Part shown: piece after piece, positions 37,111-47,130 of the stretch
Layout: the number at the start of each line of letters is the position of its first letter
Numbering within the stretch: position 1 is the stretch's first letter
DNA from: Chrysemys picta bellii
Lineage: Eukaryota > Chordata > Testudines > Emydidae
Assembly (NCBI RefSeq): GCF_011386835.1
Contig: NC_088809.1
Span: forward strand, 2,489,001-2,553,000
DNA: 64,000 nucleotides
Direction: 5' to 3'
Program-made: the position numbers and the translations under genes
The notes under the pieces: model-generated
Database searches by the model: none
Seen by the model: the letters and a program-made list of their open reading frames with translations, nothing else
What the model was told of the DNA's origin: nothing

Positions 37111-38250
37111 CAGGGGTTCTCACAACAATTTTTTTGGTGGCCTCAGAGTGCAGCCACCAGCAAAAGCTCTGACAATTTTTTCTAAAATACTTAATTAACT
37201 TTAGGGAAAACAAATAAATATGCACATATACATGTCCAAATCATTGTAATTTATGCAGAATTTTTTTTCCAGACTCAATAATAAAAATAATGTACAGTTG
37301 TCTCTATTCTTTACTGGGCCTAAACAGAATAGAAACACAAATAAGGTGCTTTGTATGTTCTTGTCTTTTTTCTTATGTCTTTTGCTTTTTTTTTTTTTTG
37401 GTTGCTTTTTTTTTAAGACGTGCTAGTTACTAAGTCTGCTATGAAAAGTGATATCAACAAATATACAAATATCACCTTTCACAGCAGACTTACTCAGCCC
37501 CGGCAAGCCTGGGGACAAATTAAGCCCTGGATGGGGAGGTGGATATGGAGGCAGCAGGGGCCAAGGGCACTGGAGCAGGGAGTGACCTTGGGGCCAGAGC
37601 TCACTACCGTACAGCTGGGGAACGGAGCCTGAAGCCCTATGGCTGGAGCCTGTCATCAGCCACCCAAGGGCTGAAGCCTGACCCCACCAGCCCTGGGAAG
37701 GTGGGGAACTTACTGGCTGCCTGCTCCTCCAGATTGTGTGTCTCCAGAGGTGGGCAGGACCCAACCACTGCTGGCAACCCTGGGGTAGGGGGCCGCTGCT
37801 CCCCTCCCCCACACCGCCCAGGAGGCTGTGGCTGCAAGAAAATTCCCTGGTGCCCATAGGCGCCAACTTCCCCTCTGCCCCGTGGATGCTCGACCCCCCC
37901 TGATCCCACCCTCACCCTGCCCAATTCCACCCCCTTCCCCCAAGTCCCCACCCCTGCCCCGCCTCTTTACCGCCTCCTCCCCGGAGTGTGCTGCGTCCCC
38001 ACTCCTACCCCTCCCTCCCTCCCAGAAAGTCCTAAGTGCTGCCTAACAGCTGCTAGGCAGTGGGTGGGAAGCGCTGGGACGGGGAGGAGTGGGGACACGG
38101 CGCGCTCAGGGAAGGAGGAGGTGAGGAGGGGGTGGGAGCGGGAGGAGCTTGGCTGCTGGTGGGTGCAGAGCATCCACTAATTTTTCCTTGTGGGTACCCC
38201 AGCACCCATGGAGTCGGCACCTATGCTGGTGCCTGCATGCGGCCATAAAT
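37111..38250. mobile_element. hAT-like repeat, outer, boundaries uncertain
   Basis: 'caggggttctcacaac' followed by 'ttttttggtggcctcagagtgcagccaccagc' looks like the terminus of a hAT-derived repeat. A GC-rich core follows from about 37490. No matching right terminus or target duplication was found. Part of the core could be a separate insertion: inverted words 'agtctgctatgaaaagtgatat' (37434-37455) and 'atatcacctttcacagcagact' (37468-37489) form a hairpin at its edge. Confidence 0.45.
37855..38225. mobile_element. hAT-like MITE, 371 bp, nested
   Basis: Terminal inverted repeats are cataggcgccaactt at the left and gagtcggcacctatg at the right, with three mismatches. The exact 8-bp target duplication ctggtgcc lies at 37847-37854 and 38226-38233. 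The interior is extremely C-rich on the plus strand in the left half and G-rich in the right half, and is non-coding. Confidence 0.9.
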
Positions 38251-38494
38251 TGAACTATGTATTTAAAGTGATATTTCCCCATTAAGGTTTGCAGCCACCA
38301 CCAGTTTATAATTATACTCACTGCTGGGTTAATTTTATCCCTCTGTAGAGGACCCACATGAGACTTATGCACCATTTAAGTTCCAGTTCAGCTCTTTGGA
38401 ACAAATTTTATTTCAAGAATTTAAGTGGGATGTAAATGGTGTTGTGACCTTGGGTAGACCTCTGCACAGGGTGAATTTTACCTGTAGTTCTTTT

Positions 38495-38635
38495 CGTCTT
38501 CAGGGGACTTTACAGATATATTAATACTCATGTCCCCCTGTGGGAAACTGAGGCAAAAAAGGTTAAGTGACTTTCCCAGAGTCACAAACTGAGCCAGATC
38601 TGGAATTAGTACTCAGTTGTTCCTGAATTAGATGG
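38495..38635 (-). mobile_element. MIR-like SINE fragment
   Basis: 'ctgtgggaaactgaggcaaaaaaggttaagtgactttcccagagtcac' is the reverse complement of the MIR-like core (gtgacttgggcaagtca...cctcagtttccc), followed by 'gagccagatctggaattag'. Old copy. Confidence 0.7.
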
Positions 38636-38649
38636 ACAATACTGTTTGT

Positions 38650-38878
38650 AAAAAGAAGAACAGGAGGACTTGTGGCACCTTAGAGACTAACAAATTTATT
38701 AGAGCATAAGCTTTCGTGGACTACAGCCCACTTCTTCGGATGCATATATATATGCATCCGAAGAAGTGGGCTGTAGTCCACGAAAGCTTATGCTCTAATA
38801 AATTTGTTAGTCTCTAAGGTGCCACAAGTCCTCCTGTTCTTCTTTTTGCGGATACAGACTAACACGGCTGCTACTCTG
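38650..38878 (+). mobile_element. Penelope-like foldback insertion with perfect 198-bp palindrome
   Basis: Bases 38650-38847 form a perfect palindrome with 99-bp arms and no spacer (centre tgcatata|tatatgca). The right arm continues into 38848-38878 (gcggatacagactaacacgg...gctactctg), the 3' terminus of an abundant turtle repeat I assign to Penelope-like elements. The left arm is an inverted duplicate of the right arm and lacks that terminus. Exact 12-bp target duplications aatactgtttgt flank it (38638-38649 and 38879-38890). Each arm has a hammerhead-like core: on the plus strand ccgaaga (38758-38764), a stem gtgggc/gtccac with loop tgta, and gaaa (38782-38785). Confidence 0.85.
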
Positions 38879-38887
38879 AATACTGTT

Positions 38888-39279
38888 TGTGACGGAGTGC
38901 TGGGCTGGGACTCCTGAACCAGCCCTCTGTCACGCCAGCTCTAATTAAGGAAGATAGATTGGAGCTGGCTAGAAAAACCTGTGCCTGATTGGCAAAGGGG
39001 AAACAGCTGCCAGCCTAATTAGCCTGGGGTTATAGACAGGCCCAGAGGAAAGAAGCAGGGGGAAGCCAGAGAGGGGAAGGAGAGTACTAGCGCTTCCCTA
39101 CTGGCTGCAGAGACTGTGATGCCCTTAAGGCTGAAACCTCCAAGCTGCAGGGGAGAAGGTGGTGGCATTGAACGCTGTAAATAAACTGCACTGGTGATTG
39201 CTGAACGTGAGGGTCTCTGAGTGGTTTTTGGAGCAGAGCAGAGGCAGGAACAAAGAGAGCCCTGCTACACCCCGTTACA
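38888..39279 (+). mobile_element. Solo LTR of an endogenous retrovirus-like element
   Basis: This 392-bp block starts tgtgacggag and ends cccgttaca, so it has TG...CA with imperfect mirrored ends. The 5-bp target duplication ctgtt is at 38883-38887 and 39280-39284. An AATAAA signal (gtaaataaactgcac at about 39177-39191) sits where an LTR poly-A signal is expected. No internal viral sequence remains, so it arose by LTR-LTR recombination. Its first three bases are shared with the target duplication of the neighbouring foldback insertion. Confidence 0.83.
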
Positions 39280-39284
39280 CTGTT

Positions 39285-41200
39285 CAAACAAATAATGCAC
39301 CAGATTTTGGAAAAACAATCATATTTTCAACCTTTGTTTTGGTAGATTAAAGTTGATAAGGTTCATGTTTTATGACAGTCTCTGATATCCCATGAAATGA
39401 ACAATCATACGCCTGTACTGTGGGATAGGGTACAGTGCAGTAGTCCCAAAGATAAGTAGCACATACAAGTCATAGTCCAGAGTTCTTGTGCAGGTGGAGA
39501 TGGGTCAATCCACATGGTCATGCATCTTAAAAAGCAAAAAGTATAGAGACATTGCATCGCAGAAAGAATAGCATAAGATAAATACAATTTACTGAAGAAG
39601 TTTGCCATTCCAGAAGTGCTAGTTTGTAATTCAAACAATAAAGACTTTGGGAAAAATTCTGCTCTCAATTATGCCAATGTAATTCTGTTGAAGCCACTGG
39701 CGTGCCTCTCTATTTACACTGGGGTGAATGAGAACAGAATTAGTCTCATGCAGACCACTTTTCTTTCCCTCCTCCTTTTCATCCTGTGGAACGGGTTCTC
39801 CATTATACACAAGAATAAGAGAAATAATGATAGATCTGAATCGTGCACATTCCAGTCTAAATCTGTTCTTAAGGAACAGCATATTTAAAGACCCCCTTCT
39901 GTTTACTGCAGCTGTCTTACTCCGCAGGCCACTCCAAAGTTTCTTGATTCTTAATGAAAAGAAGAACCCAGTAATGTTATTTCAGTTTGGCCTGTAATTA
40001 ATTTCTGTTTATGCTCTCAGGTTCTCACATCTGTTTGGTACAATCCTCAGCTCGGCCTAAAAACTCTCAATTTCTGTCCCTAGTGAATGAGGCAGTGCTG
40101 GAATTCATGATCCCTGAATCTGAAGGCCAGCCTACTGTCCCTAGGCACTGATGGATATTCTCTCGGGCAGCACTGCAGTTTAGTGCTATATGTGTTGCCA
40201 TTCCTTAGACCTTTTTTTCCCCTGGTCATATGACACAATGATATAAGTTAAGGAAGAATTTATATTGAACTGCCAAAGGCAGAAGACAATCTACTGCAGT
40301 TCTGAGTAGTAGATGAGACATAGCAACCTTTGGATTTATTGCTTAGCAACCTCAAACACACACCCAGGAGTAAAACTCACAGCCTGGCTCCACAGCAGGA
40401 CTGAGAAATCCCTAATTCATTTGTAAGTTTTCTAATGGCTAGGAACTGATGGGTGTATATTAAATTCTCATTCATCTGCAATGCCTCTCTGAAAGCAGGA
40501 GGAGACATTTCTGGTTTGGTACCTGCCCAGAAGGTAAGAAAAACAGTTCTTCAGTTGAGTTCCAGGAAGCAACATTACAGTCCTTTTAAAGGTTGATTTT
40601 AACCAGGATTTAAAAAAAGAAAAAATACTCCAAATATGTTAGGCACAGTGGCATCGATCCTCAAAGGTACGTCCGTGCCTAAATATACTGGAGGATTTGG
40701 GCCATTGTGACGAATCAGATAAAACTCCTTCTGAAGCTCTTTGGGGAAAGACAATTCTTTTTGGGCAATGGCAGGGCTAAACAAATTCCCAGACTGGCCT
40801 CTTCTTTTGAAAGCACTTCAATAAGTCAAACATTCCCCAAATAATCACTTCAATAATTTTTACAATAAATAATTAAATAAATAAATTGCTCCCTAGTGAA
40901 ACCTACCTTGATTATGAGCGGATTTTTATCTCAGTGATAGTATCCTGACTGCAGAGAGGTAATCAAATTGTATGTGTGTGTGACTATCGAGCACAAATGT
41001 TTGGTGCACAGAAAAGGAGCCAGGAAAATGGTATCCTAATGAAAGGCTTGTCTTGCCTTCAATTTGAACAGTATGAAGAGACTTTATATCAATTTTTGAG
41101 TTTTATTGGCATTCAAAACTAGCTTGTCTTTGTACATTATGCTCATTACCACCAGGGCACATTGTACTTGGGACTAGTCTAAGCATTTGAGAGTTGTGTG
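39285..41200. other. No gene seen (intergenic)
   Basis: No exon. A single diverged copy of the 'attctgctctcaattatgcc...' palindromic-repeat family may lie at about 39648-39745, and (AAAT)n at about 40862-40886. Confidence 0.45.
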
Positions 41201-41206
41201 AATTAT

Positions 41207-41294
41207 GGGCCAGATTCTCTGGTGCTGTAAATCAGCATAGTTGCATTGAAGTCAATGAAGCTATGGTAATTTACACTACCTGAGAATTTGGCCC
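41207..41294. repeat. Palindromic 88-bp dispersed repeat
   Basis: Arms gggccagattctctgg and ctgagaatttggccc oppose each other at the ends, with 'gtgctgtaaatcagcatag' and 'ctatggtaatttacacta' inside. It is a short inverted-repeat element without coding capacity. A relative lies at 48537-48623. Confidence 0.7.
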
Positions 41295-41299
41295 TGTAA

Positions 41300-42750
41300 C
41301 TCTTGACAGATGCAAGGTTTGGAGTATGATCCTGACACTTTTGGGATGAATGTTGCTAATATTGTAATAATTATTTACTGTTCTCATGTTCCTCCTTCTC
41401 CTAGTTTGCTAATGCTTCTGGTTCCCTGTTTCCTCACCCCAGTTTTATACCTGTGTAAAACTGGCTTAATGGAATAGAGAGTCAAACCCATTGATTATTT
41501 GCATTTCTGTAGTGTCTTTCACTCAATGTAAAGGCACCTTACAAACATTAATTAATTCTCACAATCACCCTGTCAGGTAAATGTGGGATATATAGGGATC
41601 ACATTAGTCGTCACTGAATTGCGGTTATCTCTAGAGTGGAATGCAGCAACTGTTTCAACAGTGCACAGAAACACTGCACAACACTATAATGAAGTGAAGA
41701 AAAATACCATAACCAGTTGAAAGTGCAACAGTAGTTTATGTAGGCACAACATAACTACTTCATTTAGAATCTGGCCAGGACATTGGGTTATCACCCCTAT
41801 GTCTTACCAATGTTCATAAGGAGCTTGGTTTTACCTCTTACTGAAAGAAACTCACCTAACAAATGGCAATCTGATAGAGTTGACAAGTTCCCTTCTTGCC
41901 TTTATAAATCTGTGCTCCTTTACAGGTTATATCCGCTAACGGGAAAGACAGCTCTCATTTTTATAACACATTGCTTGGGCCAGGCAAGCATCCTGACATA
42001 TAAATCCATCCTCCCCAACCCCCAAAGCAGATAATCACCACCCTGCACAAATGACTAGAGGGTGCCACCAGACCCATCAGAAAGCCGACCCAGAAATTTA
42101 CTGCTAGGGATCATCATACCAATTTCAGGCAATATTTGGACTCAAATCCTAGCTAGGAACCAGAAGGTCAACATGCTAGCAATTACACTAGTGTGCCAAG
42201 ATGGCCGTATATCACTTCTGTGCATTTCCTGAAAAGCTCAACTCTTCAGAACAGCTACAGGTATTTAGGAATGAAGTGGAAATAGCAAAATATATCAAAA
42301 GCAGCGCCACTGATATGGCTACTGAAAGGCTGTAATCAGCCAAAAACCCCTTTAAAAGGTGCCTGTATTTCAGGGCGGTGCAAGTCCAGGGCAGAGTTTC
42401 AGCCTTAACTTGGAATTACCTTGCTTTGGTCAAACTGTCTCAGGGACGTTACTGATGCTGAGATTATCCTTGCTGTTGTTTAACCCTGGGTTGGGGGTGT
42501 TTTGCAGGATGGTGATGGTGTTTTGGTCTCTGAATTGGCTAGTAAGGCCAGATTCTGCCTGCATTCCCTGTGTGTATCTCCCATAGAGGCAGATGAGAGC
42601 TGTGTGTATGGACGGTAATAGAAGTAGCTTTCAAATTGTGGCTCATGCACCATCCAAGGACCACACAGTCCTTCCTGGTGCTCCACATACTGAACATTAT
42701 GAGAGACCAAGAGGTGGAATTTGGTACATTGAAGGAAGATAAGGTCTCTG
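41300..42750. other. No gene seen (intergenic)
   Basis: No supportable exon or repeat. Confidence 0.45.
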
Positions 42751-42754
42751 AGAT

Positions 42755-42870
42755 TAGGGTTTGTCTACACTTGAAAGTGACTGGGGATGTAAATTTAAAG
42801 CACAGTTGCTATTCCTGAATAACTCTATGTGTGAACACTCTGTTTAGCTTAACCCACTTTCAAAGTGACC
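42755..42870 (+). mobile_element. MITE fragment with GTCTACAC terminus
   Basis: It starts 'tagggtttgtctacacttgaaagtgactgggg'. 'cccactttcaaagtgacc' near the right opposes the 'cttgaaagtgactggg' of the left end. No target duplication was found. Confidence 0.45.
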
Positions 42871-43289
42871 CACAGAATGAAATGCTGGAAAACAACTCAG
42901 CCTCAGGGTCCAGTTTAATGTCTCATCATCTTCCTAACCCAGAGCTCCCTGTCCCATAGCAGGGGTGGCAGATCCCAACCCCAGAGAGAAACATTACACA
43001 CTGGAAAATGTGCAGAGGACAAACATTTGCAAAAAATGAAATAAAGTAGGTGTTGTATCTGCCGTGTGGCCTCACTGTCTGCTCCCCAAGGGCATGGGAA
43101 AGATGGAGACAAAATGGGCAGTTCTGAATAGCAGAAAATAGTTGTGTTGATGCTACATGGAAAAGTCCCAGCCTCAGGCATCTGTTACTGCACATGGATC
43201 ACTTCCTGTATCCCAGGTCTCATGGGAATTATTAGAAAAGTTGGAAACAAGGAAGGGGAACTAAAGGAAAACATTCAAATTGGGAGGAA

Positions 43290-43535
43290 TTGTTGTCCAG
43301 TGGTTAAAATGGGGAACTGATAGACAGCACACTTGAGTCCATTCCCAACTCGGCCTTTGACTGGCTGGGTCACCTTGAGAACCCTTCTGTGTCTCAGTTC
43401 CCCATCCATAAAAGGGAATACAAATATTTAGCTCCAGTATCTCTTGGGGGCATTGTGAGGTATAACTAATTAACGCTTGTAAAGCATTTTAAACTCCTCA
43501 GATGAAATGGGCTGTAGATATTTAGAAGTGCAAAG
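43290..43535 (+). mobile_element. MIR-like tRNA-derived SINE
   Basis: The A-box-like ttgtccagtgg (43293-43303) and 'ttgagtccattccc' (B-box region) precede the core 'tgtctcagttccccatccataaaa' and the tail 'attaacgcttgtaaagcattttaaactcctcagatgaaatg'. This is the most complete MIR-like copy in the right half. It ends about 150 bp before the EFCAB5 start exon. Confidence 0.8.
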
Positions 43536-43684
43536 TAACAATTTCTGAATTAGAAAAGGAATGTAAAAGAAACATCTACTGATTGTTTTCTAACTGTATA
43601 GACTTGTTTTCCCTGGTATTTTCTATCATACTGCCATGTCTTTCAGAATCACATAGTGTTGATCTGCTTTTGCATGTATCACAG

Positions 43685-44256
43685 TGAACTATGGCTGCTG
43701 TGCCAGAAGATGAAGCCCAAACTCCCGGACTGAAACTCCCCAAGCTTAGTGTTAAGAGTACGCCCATCAGAGAAAAAAGGAGAAGGCAGGAGAGTGCTAC
43801 GCTGCCAGGTCTCAGGAAGGATGCTCAATGGAAAGAGACATTCTATGAGAAGGTACAACAGAGAGCGTTGAATCTGCAGAGGGAAAAGGTGGAAAAGATT
43901 CACGTACGTAAGGCAGAGGAAGAAAAGATAAAAAAGAAAGAACCTCTGGACTGGCTGTCTAAGGAATGGTTGAGTGAAGAGAAGATGACAAGGGACACCC
44001 GGGCCTATTTGCTCGACAAACTGTTACCCACATTAGTCCCAGGAGTAGAAAAATTGTTAATGGAAGTAGAAAGAAAGAAGGTGCTTGAAACAGACCAAGA
44101 TCCACCCAAGTTTGATCCCATTAATTTTCTAGGAGAATATCTGATGAGGCATAACCCTCAGTTTGACACATCTGCAAAACTAGGTCCCTACAAGAGAGGG
44201 ATGAAGGCTGTCATGGAGGAGTTGAAAACTCAGGTGCCTGATACGGCACTTAACAG
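43685..44256 (+). CDS. EFCAB5: EFCAB5 first coding exon (start at 43691)
   Basis: The ATG at 43691 opens a 566-nt frame ending at a consensus donor, gtgagt (44257). A tga stands in frame two codons upstream, and a usable acceptor, atcacag, ends at 43684, so a non-coding leader exon probably lies further left. The protein is basic at the N-terminus, then K/E-rich coiled coil (residues about 50-84), then LDWLSKEWLSEE (86-97). Residues about 103-157 contain YLLDKLLPTLVPGVEKLL and PINFLGEYLMRHNP, which match human EFCAB5 as I remember it and look like the two helices of a Dpy-30-type domain. EFCAB5 is an EF-hand protein of about 1,500 residues with no well-defined role. The exon ends in phase 2 and its split Arg codon is completed by the exon at 49818. 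Confidence 0.92.
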
Positions 44257-45954
44257 GTGAGTGAGTTTAAGCTATGCTTGGTTGTAGCATACCCTTTTCA
44301 TGGTATCTCTGTATTCATTTTACAAAAAGCAGTACATTCCTTAATTGGATACAGTGACTGTAATCTGGGATGGCAGAAGTGTATCCTCCAGCACGAAATG
44401 AATCCCATGGAGTTCTGTGCCATGGCCAGCAGCTGTCCTCTTCTTTGAGTCTTGGAAGCAAGAGAAATCCCAGCACATGGCAGATGTAGCCAAGCAATGG
44501 CTTATGCATATTTAAGGCAGTATCCTACCCCTACTGTGTAGTGCTTGATTTGGCACTGTGCACATGGAATGAAGACACTGTATGACCTTTCTGGACATTT
44601 TTAGCACCAGTGTTAATAATATAGGCTTGGCACTCCTGAGGCCCTTTCCCCTTTATGTCCCTCCAAAGATAATGGAAATAAGATTAGCCAAGTTGCCTCT
44701 GCTGCCCATCCTGAGGATTTCTCTTGACTGGACCAAGGGCAGGGCTGTCTTGGTTCTCCTTGAGCACTCCCTCCAGGAAACTGTTTGCTATAATCCCTCT
44801 GTAGCTATGTTCATTTCAGAGCAGTTCACCTTCAGCCATTTTAGACTCTCTTTCCGTCAGCACTTCCCTTTGGATCATTATTGCCCATCCTAACTTAGCA
44901 GATGAGTTGGTTTTCTCTGCACAGTTTGGTCCAGTGTTATTTAATTAATGTATTTTTTTCAACAGCATCTCACAACGTGATGGGATTATAAAATTCAGTT
45001 GCACTGCATTCATAAATAATACATTCATCTTGATTTGTCAATTCAGAAAAATATGCAAGTGAACATTTGTGTTTATGAAAGGCACCAGAGTGGGTAGCAA
45101 TAATGTCAGAACTACTCATTAACTTCCTGATCACTTTATTCCAGGGTCTGTTTTGGTAGAATAACTGGATTTGTAGAGTACTCTCATCTATTTGCATAAA
45201 ACTGGTGTCAGGAATTAGGGAAAGAAGATGTTGACAAAAAATGTCTCATGTCTAGACCCTAAACTAAGATAATGGAAGTTCCCAGTAATTAAATGAATAA
45301 AGGAATATGGTTAAATCTCTCTCTCTTTCTCTCTCATATTTCTAATGCATATGCTGTTGTAGTACATAGGCACATACATAACCTATACCGGATACAATTA
45401 AAGCAGTGATAAATGACTCTTATGAAGTGCACTTAACTCTATTTACCTGCCTTTAAATGTAGCTAGAGGTGATCAGCACACGAGCGCTCTGCATTTTGGC
45501 TTGCCGTTTATTAAGGGATTTATGATTTCATGCTTTACCTTTGCTTTGGGGTGGTAATTCCAGTTTAAAATTTGGGAGTCAAGTTCTTAGTTTGACAGAT
45601 ATGGAAGAGTCCGAGAGCTGATGCTCAGGAAATCTGTATGAGGAGTCATAGCAGTTAGCCTCTCCATGGCTGTCAGTGCCAGGGGATTTACACAGCCATG
45701 GCAGTAACAGGAAGTATCATGGGATTTGTGTTTGTATTATTTTAGGATTTCCATATTTGTGTCTGGCAGGATCATAGGATTTGTCTGGTGTTCTTAAATC
45801 TGGGGACTCCATACCTGCACTACGGCTTTTGCTGCCACCATGCACTGGTGCGTAATACTTGCCATGAGTCACTGGCTTTCCAAGTAGAAGAACAAATTAG
45901 GAGAGGAACGGAAGGGGAGCTCAGAATGGCTCATGTAAGCACCCAAAGTTCAGG

Positions 45955-46024
45955 GGTGAAATCCTAGCCCCATTGAAATCAAGGGGAGTTTTGCCATTAA
46001 CTTCAACAGGGCCAGGATTTCACC
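45955..46024. repeat. Palindromic 70-bp dispersed repeat (orientation 1)
   Basis: Arms ggtgaaatcctagcccca and gggccaggatttcacct flank 'ttgaaatcaa...ttaacttcaa'. The loop reads ggggagttttgcc. It is a short inverted-repeat element that I have seen widely in amniote genomes. Confidence 0.75.
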
Positions 46025-47056
46025 TCAATTGCTTATCCAAACGTTACCCCCCCTAGCTGAACTTTCTCTGGCTTCTTCCATCCCCACCTTAATTGCGACC
46101 ATGTTGGGAGGCAGGGAGTTCATGAGAGTGGGGTGGGAGAAATTCCTTTGTATCTAAACCAACTCACACCTGAATGAACGTCTGGTTTTGTTGAAAGGAC
46201 GCCAATGCATCCAGCTGACTCATGCATCCGTATGTAGGAGAACAGGGGCTGCCTTCCTTCCCACACATGCTTCTTGTGCAGGGAGTCACCCTACAGATAG
46301 CTCTGCTTATCAAATCATTACTAACAAATGTGTTCCCACCATGGTGCATCTACCCAGGACTGTTATAACCAGATGGAAACTTCCGCAGTGGGACAATCTT
46401 TGTCCTGCTCCCAGGGACATCAGAAGGAGAGTGCATTTACATGCCTTTTCAGGTAATAGCTGGAACAAGCTGCCTAGAGAAACAAAATTGCAGCACACTG
46501 CATGTATAGCACGTACCGTCCCTTGTGTTTGGCACTGCCCAAATTAATCATCAAAGCAGTTTGGCAACTCTTACATTGGAGTTAATCCTGCTTTGTGTTT
46601 GCTAATCATTCCTGAAGAGGGGCTGATAGTTGAAATGTTTCTAAATTTATTTCCTATTTTTAAGTTACAGAGAACTTTCTTGATCCATTTAATTTGGCAA
46701 CTGGTACATCTCCTCTTTGCAGCATTAGTAAAGCAGTCCAGAAAAGGGAATTAGGTTTCCCAACACCCCGTTCCATGGTATCAAGGTGTCAGGGGCTGAA
46801 TCACATCAGAAAGCAGCTGTCTTTCAGTTAGTCCCATAGTCTGGCTTTTTCCTAGCAATGAGCAGGGCAGTTTCCCCATTTATTTTGTGGATTTTTTAAG
46901 CCAAGTGCCGTTTGAATTTAAAGGCCCTTATCAAGGAATTTTTAATACAATTTTTCCCTGTTGTCATTTATAAGTTGATATCTGCAAACTGAAATCTTTT
47001 TCCTTGCCTTAATATTTATTTCTTCTTGTATGTACATCTACCTGCCATTTGTTATA

Positions 47057-47130
47057 GGGTGAAGTCCTGGCCCCACCAAAGTCAATGGCAAAACTCCCGT
47101 TGACTTAAACAGGGCCAAGGTTTCCCCTAT
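47057..47130. repeat. Palindromic dispersed repeat (orientation 2)
   Basis: Same family as 45955-46024. Arms are gggtgaagtcctggcccc and agggccaaggtttcccc, but the loop is in the opposite orientation (ggcaaaactccc). Confidence 0.7.

Noticed and set aside
30300..43684. Simple shared bidirectional promoter for SSH2 and EFCAB5
   Set aside because: The EFCAB5 start exon lies more than 13 kb away. A non-coding leader exon in the island is possible but not shown by the sequence.
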